Below are positions 10,974-22,467 of a DNA stretch of 64,000 bases, piece after piece. The translations under genes were made by a program, and so were the position numbers. Every line of letters begins with the position of its first letter. Positions within the stretch are counted from its first letter, which is position 1. This stretch comes from Micromussa lordhowensis (lineage: Eukaryota; Cnidaria; Anthozoa; Scleractinia; Lobophylliidae): contig OZ026603.1 of assembly GCA_964020085.1 (NCBI GenBank), positions 9,229,926 to 9,293,925 of the forward strand, written 5' to 3'. The notes under the pieces are model-generated. The model did no database searches. It was not told the DNA's origin and saw nothing but the letters and a program-made list of their open reading frames with translations.

Positions 10974-13900
10974 TTGCTCTAGCGGAGACAGTTGTTGTAG
11001 GCAGTCATGTGTCTCCAGTTCAAGTTGTGTCGGCCATTACTGTTGGTCTGATTCTGATTGCTCTAGCGGAGACAGTTGTTGTAGGCAGTCAGGTGTCTCC
11101 AGTTCAAGTTGTGTCGGCCATTACTGTTGGTCTAATTCTGATTGCTCTAGCGGAGACAGTTGTTGTAGGCAGTCATGTGTCTCCAGTTCAAGTTGTTCCG
11201 GTCGTTACTGTTGGTCTGATTCTGATTGCTCTAGCGGAGAGAGTTGTTGTAGGCAGTCATGTGTCTCCAGTTCAAGTTGTTCCGGTCGTTACTGTTGGTC
11301 TGATTCTGATTGCTCTAGCGGAGAGAGTTGTTGTAGGCAGTCATGTGTCTCCAGTTCAAGTTGTGTCGGCCATTACTGTTGGTCTGATTCTGATTGCTCT
11401 AGCGGAGACAGTTGTTGTAGGCAGTCATGTGTCTCCAGTTCAAGTTGTGTCGGCCATTACTGTTGGTCTGATTCTGATTGCTCTAGCAGAGAGAGTTGTT
11501 GTAGGCAGTCATGTGTCTCCAGTTCAAGATGTGTCGGCCATTACTGTTGGTCTGATTCTGATTGCTCTAGCGGAGAGAGTTGTTGTAGGCAGTCATGTGT
11601 CTCCAGTTCAAGTTGTGTCGGCCATTACTGTTGGTCTGATTCTGATTGCTCTAGCGGAGACAGTTGTTGTAGGCAGTCATGTGTCTCCAGTTCAAGTTGT
11701 GTCGGCCATTACTGTTGGTCTGATTCTGATTGCTCTAGCGGAGAGAGTTGTTGTAGGCAGTCATGTGTCTCCAGTTCAAGTTGTGTCGGCCATTACTGTT
11801 GGTCTGATTCTGATTGCTCTAGCGGAGAGAGTTGTTGTAGGCAGTCATGTGTCTCCAGTTCAAGTTGTTCCGGTCGTTACTGTTGGTCTGATTCTGATTG
11901 CTCTAGCGGAGAGAGTTGTTGTAGGCAGTCATGTGTCTCCAGTTCAAGTTGTGTCGGCCATTACTGTTGGTCTGATTCTGATTGCTCTAGCGGAGAGAGT
12001 TGTTGTAGGCAGTCATGTGTCTCCAGTTCAAGTTGTGTCGGCCATTACTGTTGGTCTGATTCTGATTGCTCTAGCGGAGAGAGTTGTTGTAGGCAGTCAT
12101 GCGTCTCCAGTTCAAGTTGTGTCGGCCATTACTGTTGGTCTGATTCTGATTGCTCTAGCGGAGAGAGTTGTTGTAGGCAGTCATGTGTCTCCAGTTCAAG
12201 TTGTTCCGGTCGTTACTGTTGGTCTGATTCTGATTGCTCTAGCGGAGACAGTTGTTGTAGGCAGTCATGTGTCTCCAGTTCAAGTTGTGTCGGCCATTAC
12301 TGTTGGTCTGATTTTCTGATTGCTCTAGCGGAGAGAGTTGTTGTAGGTAGTCATGTGTCTCCAGTTCAAGTTGTTCCGGTCGTTACTGTTGGTCTGATTC
12401 TGATTGCTCTAGCGGAGAGAGTTGTTGTAGGCAGTCATGTGTCTCCAGTTCAAGTTGTGTCAGCCATTACTGTTGGTCTGATTCTGATTGCTCTAGCGGA
12501 GAGAGTTGTTGTAGGCAGTCATGTGTCTCCAGTTCAAGTTGTGTCGGCCATTACTGTTGGTCTAATTCTGATTGCTCTAGCGGAGAGAGTTGTTGTAGGC
12601 AGTCATGTGTCTCCAGTTCAAGTTGTTCCGGTCGTTACTGTTGGTCTGATTCTGATTGCTCTAGCGGAGAGAGTTGTTGTAGGCAGTCATGTGTCTCCAG
12701 TTCAAGTTGTGTCAGCCATTACTGTTGGTCTGATTTTCTGATTGCTCTAGCGGAGACAGTTGTTGTAGGCAGTCATGTGTCTCCAGTTCAAGTTGTGTCG
12801 GCCATTACTGTTGGTCTGATTCTCATTGCTCTAGCGGAGACAGTTGTTGTAGGCAGTCATGTGTCTCCAGTTCAAGTTGTGTCGGCCATTACTGTTGGTC
12901 TGATTCTGATTGCTCTAGCGGAGAGAGTTGTTGTAGGCAGTCATGTGTCTTCAGTTCAAGTTGTGTCGGCCATTACTGTTGGTCTGATTCTGATTGCTCT
13001 AGCGGAGAGAGTTGTTGTAGGCAGTCATGTGTCTCCAGTTCAAGTTGTGTCGGCCATTACTGTTGGTCTGATTCTGATCGCTCTAGCGGAGGAGAGAGTT
13101 GTTGTAGGCAGTCATGTGTCTCCAGTTCAAGTTGTGTCGGCCATTACTGTTGGTCTGATTCTGATTGCTCTAGCGGAGACAGTTGTTGTAGGCAGTTATG
13201 TGTCTCCAGTTCAGGTTGTGTCGGCCATTACTGTTGGTCTGATTCTGATTGCTCTAGCGGAGACAGTTGTTGTAGGCAGTCATGTGTCTCCAGTTCAAGT
13301 TGTGTCGGACTCTACTGTTGGTCTGATTCTGATTGCTCTAGCGGAGAGAGTTGTTGTAGGCAGTCATGTGTCTCCAGTTCAAGTTGTGTCGGCCATTACT
13401 GTTGGTCTGATTCTCATTGCTCTAGCGGAGACAGTTGTTGTAGGCAGTCATGTGTCTCCAGTTCAAGTTTTGTCGGCCATTACTGTTGGTCTGATTCTGA
13501 TTGCTCTAGCGGAGACAGTTGTTGTAGGCAGTCATGTGTCTCCAGTTCAAGTTGTGTCGGCCATTACTGTTGGTCTGATTCTGATTGCTCTAGCGGAGAC
13601 AGTTGTTGTAGGCAGTCATGTGTCTCCAGTTCAAGTTCCGGGCGTTACTGTTGGTCTGATTCTGATTGCTCTAGCGGAGAGAGTTGTTGTAGGCAGTCAT
13701 GTGTCTCCAGTTCAAGTTGTGTCGGCCATTACTGTTGGTCTGATTCTGATTGCTCTAGCGGAGAGAGTTGTTGTAGGCAGTCATGTGTCTCCAGTTCAAG
13801 TTGTGTCGGCCATTACTGTTGGTCTGATTCTGATTGCTCTAGCGGAGAGAGTTGTTGTAGGCAGTCATGTGTCTCCAGTTCAAGTTGTGTCGGCCATTAC

Positions 13901-16900
13901 TGTTGGTCTGATTCTGATTGCTCTAGCGGAGACAGTTGTTGTAGGCAGTCATGTGTCTCCAGTTCAAGTTGTGTCGGCCATTACTGTTGGTCTGATTCTG
14001 TTTGCTCTAGCGGAGACAGTTGTTGTAGGCAGTCATGTGTCTCCAGTTCAAGTTCCGGGCGTTACTGTTGGTCTGATTCTGATTGCTCTAGCGGAGACAG
14101 TTGTTGTAGGCAGTCATGTGTCTCCAGTTCAAGTTGTGTCGGCCATTACTGTTGGTCTGATTCTGATTGCTCTAGCGGAGAGAGTTGTTGTAGGTAGTCA
14201 TGTGTCTCCAGTTCAAGTTGTTCCGGTCGTTACTGTTGGTCTGATTCTGATTGCTCTAGCGGAGAGAGTTGTTGTAGGCAGTCATGTGTCTCCAGTTCAA
14301 GTTGTGTCAGCCATTACTGTTGGTCTGATTCTGATTGCTCTAGCGGAGAGAGTTGTTGTAGGCAGTCATGTGTCTCCAGTTCAAGTTGTGTCGGCCATTA
14401 CTGTTGGTCTAATTCTGATTGCTCTAGCGGAGAGAGTTGTTGTAGGCAGTCATGTGTCTCCAGTTCAAGTTGTTCCGGTCGTTACTGTTGGTCTGATTCT
14501 GATTGCTCTAGCGGAGAGAGTTGTTGTAGGCAGTCATGTGTCTCCAGTTCAAGTTGTGTCAGCCATTACTGTTGGTCTGATTTTCTGATTGCTCTAGCGG
14601 AGAGAGTTGTTGTAGGCAGTCATGTGTCTCCAGTTCAAGTTGTGTCGGCCATTACTGTTGGTCTGATTCTGATTGCTCTAGCGGAGACAGTTGTTGTAGG
14701 CAGTCATGTGTCTCCAGTTCAAGTTGTGTCGGCCATTACTGTTGGTCTGATTCTGATTGCTCTAGCGGAGAGAGCTGTTGTAGGCAGTCATGTGTCTTCA
14801 GTTCAAGTTGTGTCGGCCATTACTGTTGGTCTGATTCTGATTGCTCTAGCGGAGAGAGTTGTTGTAGGCAGTCATGTGTCTCCAGTTCAAGTTGTGTCGG
14901 CCATTACTGTTGGTCTGATTCTGATCGCTCTAGCGGAGGAGAGAGTTGTTGTAGGCAGTCATGTGTCTCTAGTTCAAGTTGTGTCGGCCATTACTGTTGG
15001 TCTGATTCTGATTGCTCTAGCGGAGACAGTTGTTGTAGGCAGTTATGTGTCTCCAGTTCAAGTTGTGTCGGCCATTACTGTTGGTCTGATTCTGATTGCT
15101 CTAGCGGAGACAGTTGTTGTAGGCAGTCATGTGTCTCCAGTTCAAGTTGTGTCGGACTCTACTGTTGGTCTGATTCTGATTGCTCTAGCGGAGAGAGTTG
15201 TTGTAGGCAGTCATGTGTCTCCAGTTCAAGTTGTGTCGGCCATTACTGTTGGTCTGATTCTCATTGCTCTAGCGGAGACAGTTGTTGTAGGCAGTCATGT
15301 GTCTCCAGTTCAAGTTGTGTCGGCCATTACTGTTGGTCTGATTCTGATTGCTCTAGCGGAGACAGTTGTTGTAGGCAGTCATGTGTCTCCAGTTCAAGTT
15401 GTGTCGGCCATTACTGTTGGTCTGATTCTGATTGCTCTAGCGGAGAGAGTTGTTGTAGGCAGTCATGTGTCTCCAGTTCAAGTTGTGTCGGCCATTACTG
15501 TTGGTCTGATTCTGATTGCTCTAGCGGAGAGAGTTGTTGTAGGCAGTCATGTGTCTCCAGTTCAAGTTGTGTCGGCCATTACTGTTGGTCTGATTCTGAT
15601 TGCTCTAGCGGAGACAGTTGTTGTAGGCAGTCATGTGTCTCCAGTTCAAGTTGTGTCGGCCATTACTGTTGGTCTGATTCTGTTTGCTCTAGCGGAGACA
15701 GTTGTTGTAGGCAGTCATGTGTCTCCAGTTCAAGTTCCGGGCGTTACTGTTGGTCTGATTCTGATTGCTCTAGCGGAGACAGTTGTTGTAGGCAGTCATG
15801 TGTCTCCAGTTCAAGTTGTGTCGGCCATTACTGTTGGTCTGATTCTGATTGCTCTAGCGGAGAGAGTTGTTGTAGGCAGTCATGTGTCTCCAGTTCAAGT
15901 TGTGTCGGCCATTACTGTTGGTCTGATTCTGATTGCTCTAGTGGAGAGAGTTGTTGTAGGCAGTCATGTGTCTCCAGTTCAAGTTGTGTCGGCCATTACT
16001 GTTGGTCTGATTCTGATTGCTCTAGTGGAGACAGTTGTTGTAGGCAGTCATGTGTCTCCAGTTCAAGTTGTGTCGGCCATTACTGTTGGTCTGATTCTGA
16101 TTGCTCTAGTGGAGAGAGTTGTTGTAGGCAGTCATGTGTCTCCAGTTCAAGTTGTTCCGGTCGTTACTGTTGGTCTGATTCTGATTGCTCTAGCGGAGAG
16201 AGTTGTTGTAGGCAGTCATGTGTCTCCAGTTCAAGTTGTGTCGGCCATTACTGTTGGTCTGATTCTGATTGCTCTAGCGGAGACAGTTGTTGTAGGCAGT
16301 CATGTGTCTCCAGTTCAAGTTGTGTCGGCCATTACTGTTGGTCTGATTCTGATTGCTCTAGCGGAGACAGTTGTTGTAGGCAGTCATGTGTCTCCAGTTC
16401 AAGTTGTGTCGGCCATTACTGTTGGTCTGATTCTGATTGCTCTAGCGGAGACAGTTGTTGTAGGCAGTCATGTGTCTCCAGTTCAAGTTGTGTCGGCCAT
16501 TACTGTTGGTCTGATTCTGATTGCTCTAGCGGAGAGAGTTGTTGTAGGCAGTCATGTGTCTCCAGTTCAAGTTGTTCCGGTCGTTACTGTTGGTCTGATT
16601 CTGATTGCTCTAGCGGAGACAGTTGTTGTAGGCAGTCATGTGTCTCCAGTTCAAGTTGTTCCGGTCGTTACTGTTGGTCTGATTCTGATTCCTCTAGCGG
16701 AGACAGTTGTTGTAGGCAGTCATGTGTCTCCAGTTCAAGTTGTTCCAGTCGTTACTGTTGGTCTGATTCTGATTGCTCTAGCGGAGAGAGTTGTTGTAGG
16801 CAGTCATGTGTCTCCAGTTCAAGTTGTGTCGGCCATTGCTGTTGGTCTGATTCTGATTGCTCTAGCGGAGAGAGTTGTTGTAGGCAGTCATGTGTCTCCA

Positions 16901-19437
16901 GTTCAAGTTGTTCCGGTCGTTACTGTTGGTCTGATTCTGATTGCTCTAGCGGAGAGAGTTGTTGTAGGCAGTCATGTGTCTCCAGTTCAAGTTGTGTCGG
17001 CCATTACTGTTGGTCTGATTCTGATTGCTCTAGCGGAGACAGTTGTTGTAGGCAGTCATGTGTCTCCAGTTCAAGTTGTGTCGGCCATTACTGTTGGTCT
17101 GATTCTGATTGCTCTAGCGGAGACAGTTGTTGTAGGCAGTCATGTGTCTCCAGTTCAAGTTCCGGGCGTTACTGTTGGTCTGATTCTGATTGCTCTAGCG
17201 GAGAGAGTTGTTGTAGGCAGTCATGTGTCTCCAGTTCAAGTTGTGTCGGCCATTACTGTTGGTCTGATTCTGATTGCTCTAGCGGAGAGAGTTGTTGTAG
17301 GCAGTCATGTGTCTCCAGTTCAAGTTGTGTCGGCCATTACTGTTGGTCTGATTCTGATTGCTCTAGCGGAGAGAGTTGTTGTAGGCAGTCATGTGTCTCC
17401 AGTTCAAGTTGTGTCGGCCATTACTGTTGGTCTGATTCTGATTGCTCTAGCGGAGACAGTTGTTGTAGGCAGTCATGTGTCTCCAGTTCAAGTTGTGTCG
17501 GCCATTACTGTTGGTCTGATTCTGTTTGCTCTAGCGGAGACAGTTGTTGTAGGCAGTCATGTGTCTCCAGTTCAAGTTCCGGGCGTTACTGTTGGTCTGA
17601 TTCTGATTGCTCTAGCGGAGACAGTTGTTGTAGGCAGTCATGTGTCTCCAGTTCAAGTTGTGTCGGCCATTACTGTTGGTCTGATTCTGATTGCTCTAGC
17701 GGAGAGAGTTGTTGTAGGCAGTCATGTGTCTCCAGTTCAAGTTGTGTCGGCCATTACTGTTGGTCTGATTCTGATTGCTCTAGTGGAGAGAGTTGTTGTA
17801 GGCAGTCATGTGTCTCCAGTTCAAGTTGTGTCGGCCATTACTGTTGGTCTGATTCTGATTGCTCTAGTGGAGACAGTTGTTGTAGGCAGTCATGTGTCTC
17901 CAGTTCAAGTTGTGTCGGCCATTACTGTTGGTCTGATTCTGATTGCTCTAGTGGAGAGAGTTGTTGTAGGCAGTCATGTGTCTCCAGTTCAAGTTGTTCC
18001 GGTCGTTACTGTTGGTCTGATTCTGATTGCTCTAGCGGAGAGAGTTGTTGTAGGCAGTCATGTGTCTCCAGTTCAAGTTGTGTCGGCCATTACTGTTGGT
18101 CTGATTCTGATTGCTCTAGCGGAGACAGTTGTTGTAGGCAGTCATGTGTCTCCAGTTCAAGTTGTGTCGGCCATTACTGTTGGTCTGATTCTGATTGCTC
18201 TAGCGGAGACAGTTGTTGTAGGCAGTCATGTGTCTCCAGTTCAAGTTGTGTCGGCCATTACTGTTGGTCTGATTCTGATTGCTCTAGCGGAGACAGTTGT
18301 TGTAGGCAGTCATGTGTCTCCAGTTCAAGTTGTGTCGGCCATTACTGTTGGTCTGATTCTGATTGCTCTAGCGGAGACAGTTGTTGTAGGCAGTCATGTG
18401 TCTCCAGTTCAAGTTGTTCCGGTCGTTACTGTTGGTCTGATTCTGATTGCTCTAGCGGAGACAGTTGTTGTAGGCAGTCATGTGTCTCCAGTTCAAGTTG
18501 TTCCGGTCGTTACTGTTGGTCTGATTCTGATTCCTCTAGCGGAGACAGTTGTTGTAGGCAGTCATGTGTCTCCAGTTCAAGTTGTTCCAGTCGTTACTGT
18601 TGGTCTGATTCTGATTGCTCTAGCGGAGAGAGTTGTTGTAGGCAGTCATGTGTCTCCAGTTCAAGTTGTGTCGGCCATTACTGTTGGTCTGATTCTGATT
18701 GCTCTAGCGGAGAGAGTTGTTGTAGGCAGTCATGTGTCTCCAGTTCAAGTTGTTCCGGTCGTTACTGTTGGTCTGATTCTGATTGCTCTAGCGGAGAGAG
18801 TTGTTGTAGGCAGTCATGTGTCTCCAGTTCAAGTTGTGTCGGCCATTACTGTTGGTCTGATTCTGATTGCTCTAGCGGAGACAGTTGTTGTAGGCAGTCA
18901 TGTGTCTCCAGTTCAAGTTGTGTCGGCCATTACTGTTGGTCTGATTCTGATTGCTCTAGCGGAGACAGTTGTTGTAGGCAGTCATGTGTCTCCAGTTCAA
19001 GTTCCGGGCGTTACTGTTGGTCTGATTCTGATTGCTCTAGCGGAGAGAGTTGTTGTAGGCAGTCATGTGTCTCCAGTTCAAGTTGTGTCGGCCATTACTG
19101 TTGGTCTGATTCTGATTGCTCTAGCGGAGAGAGTTGTTGTAGGCAGTCATGTGTCTCCAGTTCAAGTTGTGTCGGCCATTACTGTTGGTCTGATTCTGAT
19201 TGCTCTAGCGGAGAGAGTTGTTGTAGGCAGTCATGTGTCTCCAGTTCAAGTTGTGTCGGCCATTACTGTTGGTCTGATTCTGATTGCTCTAGCGGAGAGA
19301 GTTGTTGTAGGCAGTCATGTGTCTCCAGTTCAAGTTGTGTCGGCCATTACTGTTGGTCTGATTCTGATTGCTCTAGCGGAGAGAGTTGTTGTAGGCAGTC
19401 ATGTGTCTCCAGTTCAAGTTGTTCCGGTCGTTACTGT
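9360..19437 (+). repeat. Tandem array of 120 units x 84 bp (28-residue cysteine module)
   Basis: The period is 84 bp, measured between successive GGTCTGATTCTGATT words. From the first unit tryptophan codon (9360) to the last (19438) is 10,078 bp. Correcting for five +2, two +3 (extra GAG near 13088 and 14938) and six -3 variants gives 10,080 bp, exactly 120 units. Unit protein pattern: C-x4-C-x5-C-x5-CC-x3-C-x5. Recurrent variants are GHYC/GRYC, GESC/GDSC/RESC, and a -3 form that reads SSSSGRYC and loses one cysteine (near 13636, 14051, 15736, 17160, 17578 and 19003). One further unit has Cys to Gly (near 11091). Copies are almost identical, which implies recent expansion or ongoing homogenisation. 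Confidence 0.95.
12729..19437 (+). repeat. Higher-order repeat of 22 units (about 1.84-1.85 kb) inside the array
   Basis: Rare unit variants recur at a fixed distance. Examples are the +2 unit (12729 and 14576), 'gtcggactctac' (13308 and 15155), the extra GAG (about 13088 and 14937), the CTAGTGGAG triplet of units (first at 15941 and 17783) and 'gattcctctagc' (16691 and 18533). The spacings are 1847 or 1842 bp. Each equals 22 x 84 after correcting for indels. The array thus grew by copying blocks of 22 units as well as single units. Confidence 0.85.
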
Positions 19438-20537
19438 TTGTCTGATTCCGATTGCTCTAGCGGAGAGAGTTGTTGTAGCAGCCAATGCCATGATAGATCC
19501 GACTCTATCGGGTTGTCGTGTAGTTCCTACAGCTCTGATTGCGGAAATTGGGAAACCTGTTGTCAGGGGACTTGCCAGGATGTATATGACAGTTGTGTTG
19601 ATGTTGCCGCAGCCGTAATTGCAAGCTCAGTAATTGTTTTCATCTGCATGATCTCCAAGTGTATTTTCTTTACTCGGCGTCGGAGAGTTATAGTAGGACA
19701 GAGAGTTACAGCAACAACTGCCACCACCACCAGATATGCAACCCAGGCAAACCCACCTTACCAGGGACAGGCTCCACCATCCTATAGCTACCAACAAGGT
19801 CATCCATATTACCCCTTACCACAACCTGAACAGCAGCAGCAGACAGCCAATCCTCCACCATACAACCCTGGAACAATTCCAGGGAGTGAACAACCTCCCC
19901 CTTACTCTACAGAACCACAGAGAGTATCAGGGGGTGTATATTCTCCTAAACCCTCTTATGATGCCATACCAGTAGCACCTGCTGTCTAGCACAACCACAA
20001 GCAAAGCTCAGTTGTGACAGCTACATTTTACAATACCTCACAATATATTAGTATCTTTTATATAATATCTTGAATTGTTGTTGCATTTTGATTGAGTGTC
20101 ATAAACCAAAACCAAACCAATTACTTACCAATTTGAGTTCTCACTCTGCCATGCAATCGCAAACCATAGCAAAGCCAAAACCAAAAGCAAAGTAGTTAAT
20201 TACTCAGGGCCGGGTTGTTCTAAGCCCGATTAAGCTAACCCAGGATTAGCGAGAATTTTGATTTCTGTTGTGCAATGTTTCAGAGAGATTTTCTGTTTGT
20301 ACTAGTGTTTGGCTGTGTCTTTGGAATTTGAATAATCTCAAACTAACCAAAAAATAGGAAGTTAAAAACATTTTTATGCAAGAAAAATTAATGCTTCAGT
20401 TAACTTTTATCATTACCAGTTGCTGGGCTTCTTTATTTTATCACTGTCTTCGTTCCAGTGACCGTTCACTAAAACGAGTTGACCCCGTAGGCTTGGGAGA
20501 AATATGTACAGTTACAAAGCAAAATTGCCCATTGCAG

Positions 20538-20669
20538 GTATACAAGAGGCTGCAAGAATTCAGATCAAATCTTACTTCTCCAAATGCTGAGATAAAAAAC
20601 ACTGTGGAGAGCATACTCAGGCGCGGTAGAAACCCATTTTTCAAAGCGTTATGTCAAGCTGAATTTTAA
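20538..20669 (+). other. Possible orphan CARD-like terminal exon
   Basis: After a plausible acceptor (cccattgcag at 20528-20537) 43 codons run to a stop. They include the end 'VESILRRGRNPFFKALCQ', which resembles the last helices of caspase-recruitment (death-fold) domains, where a …RRG…F…AL pattern is usual. No upstream exons with the first CARD helices were found nearby, so it may be a relic or a chance match. Confidence 0.2.
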
Positions 20670-21039
20670 TTCATCAACGGAACAGCAATACTTTATGTGT
20701 CGTTTATTTTGCCTTTTTCTCATTTTCTTTTTTCTTTCTTTCCCTGTCTAGTTGTTTCAGTTGGCCTTTCAGTCAGGAGCATATCATACCGCTTTCAGTT
20801 AATTAAGACTTGCGTAAAGACCTGCTTTGCGCCTTCTTACCGTCTAGTGCGCCGCTCCATCACACCTGCACCTGATATGTAGGCTCATGTAACAAAATCG
20901 AAAGCCGGTATATGCGATCAGCTGTTAGCCGGAAACAATTAGACCTCGCAATCGAACCTACTTTTCTTGGAAAATTTGCAAGGATCAAATTTTTACCCCT
21001 TGATTTTTAGGTTAATCACATGGAATTCTACGAAAGTTT

Positions 21040-21678
21040 AAAAACGCCGTTTACCGTTTTACAAATATCTGCATTGGTTCAGGAGATATTTAAGTTTGAC
21101 TGAAATGAGTAAAATATGCAAATGAGATTACTAGTGTCGTCATACACTCAACCAAATCTTACATGAAGTATGTAAATAGCGCTATCTCGGTAAATTTGCA
21201 GCAGTTCTAAATGCAACACATCTACAGCTATAACAATGTCCGTTCCCGTGGCAACCCACTCTTTTCCAGGCCCTCTAGCCTGATATCAATATTTTAGTGA
21301 TTTTAAGCTTGGAAAACATTAAACAAGGCTATGAACTCAACCTAATGTATTTATATGCTTGCTGGCACCATTGGCAAATATCACTATAGAACCCTAAAAG
21401 TGGTCTGAAAAGCTTTTAATATTGTGGAGGTCTGGAACCTAGTATGTTGCCATGGTAACAAAATTGTTAAGCCCATATTGCAGAGCACCTCTAGTAGAAT
21501 CTTACTGTAAAAATTCAAACATTTATTATACAAATTGACTGAGATATCCTTGTTTATCATATTTGATCAAAATGGGGTTGAGTGTATGACGTCATCACTT
21601 GGCTAATTTGCATATTTTAAAAACTTGAATATCTCTGGAACGAAAAGAGATATTTGAAAACAGTAAACAGCATTTTTA
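21040..21678. repeat. Diverged inverted repeat with TGACGTCAT-type inner ends
   Basis: The left part (aaaacgccgtttaccgtttt … ggagatatttaag … atatgcaaatgag … cgtcatacactcaacc, to 21153) matches the reverse complement of 21574-21678. The two arms are about 110 bp and are separated by about 420 bp. It is probably a non-autonomous DNA element; no coding capacity is seen. Confidence 0.55.
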
Positions 21679-22369
21679 CTCTTGTACAGACTACTTGTTT
21701 TAATGGCTCAGGTTTGAAGGATGCGATTTTCGTCATAGTGGCACTTTAAAGTAGAGAGTAAACATGAACGTGAATCCAAAATACCAAGGAAATAAGTGCT
21801 GCACTTGTGCATTAAAAACTTAATTTTGCTTTCTCAGTTCTCCCTCATTTAGGAAACAATTTTCTCTTCGACAATTTTTCTAGAGATCCATGGTCCATAG
21901 TATTGGAAACCACTGGGGTAAGCTGAGTTGGGCGAGCGCTTTGTCCAGATCCACCGGACCAGTAGTCTCCCTCACAGCCGTTACTAGGGTCGTCACACAA
22001 CGCTTCTCTCCATTAATAGGCCATTTCCAATACCTTTAGCCTCTTTCTCAAAGTGAGTCTTGGTGCTCATCCTTTCATATGAAAATAAGATTTCATTCAC
22101 ATGCAATAAAAACTCATTTTCATGTGAATGGTTGAACACTAGGCCTCGCTTTGAAAGAGAGGGTTTATGTTAGACTAGATCCCAGGATCCCCGGCGCTTT
22201 TTTACCTTATAGACTGTGTCTCATCCCAAAGGCCTTTGAAATGGACCGAAAAAAAGAAAGAAAAGACGCTAAAGCTATGCTACAGCAGATTGTTACTAGC
22301 AACACTAGCGCTACAATATGCGAGTGACAGTCTGATTCGCCGTGATACTCAGCGGTATATCGTGACTTA

Positions 22370-22467
22370 TGTTCGCCTATGACGTATACAACTCGTGATT
22401 TTGGGACTTGCGACACGACAATCGAGCTGGGGTAAAAAGGCGTTGGCATTGAAGAGTTCAGCTGAAC
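22370..22467 (+). promoter_or_regulatory. Upstream region of Cys-rich gene 4
   Basis: TGACGTAT at about 22380 is followed by CTCGTGATT at 22392, the same order as upstream of gene 1. ATATCGTGAC at 22357-22366 recalls the palindrome half-site of copies 2 and 3. The proposed regulatory role rests only on this sharing. Confidence 0.35.

Larger units (their letters stand above)
9186..19989 (+). pseudogene. Family copy 3: Cys-rich membrane protein exploded into a 120-unit array, frame broken
   Basis: The N-terminus (signal peptide and first module, 9186-9359) and the C-terminus (19438-19989: last modules, transmembrane helix, RRRR, tail with PPSY and two PPPY motifs) match copy 2. Between them lie 120 units of 84 bp. 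The cysteine frame is broken by five identical +2 insertions ('gattctgatt' to 'gattttctgatt' near 10796, 10966, 12311, 12733 and 14580). Two CAG-to-TAG nonsense changes follow 'tgttgtagg' near 12348 and 14193. The last module has lost a cysteine (TGT to TCT near 19505), and the membrane region has small in-frame deletions relative to copy 2. From about 14583 to 19989 the cysteine frame is open again but has no start codon. Intact, it would encode roughly 3,600 residues. It may be a true pseudogene, a gene with a short product, or partly an assembly problem. Confidence 0.7.
19990..22369. other. Intergenic with repeats between family copies 3 and 4
   Basis: It holds an element-like stretch with 'gagtgtcataaaccaaaaccaaacc' (about 20094-20200, related to 51618-51766), a possible CARD-like orphan exon (20538-20669) and a diverged inverted repeat (21040-21678). 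No complete gene is seen. Confidence 0.4.

Noticed and set aside
9360..19437. CRISPR-like array
   Set aside because: There are no unique spacers; units are contiguous, coding and of 84 bp with near identity throughout, in eukaryotic DNA.
9325..19618. Long plus-strand frames of valine-rich repeats (9325-10803, 11009-12319, 12355-12741, 12777-14588, 14624-19618) as genes
   Set aside because: They are the +1 frame of the cysteine array. They lack a leader and continuity with the conserved N- and C-terminal parts, and are open only because the unit length is a multiple of three.
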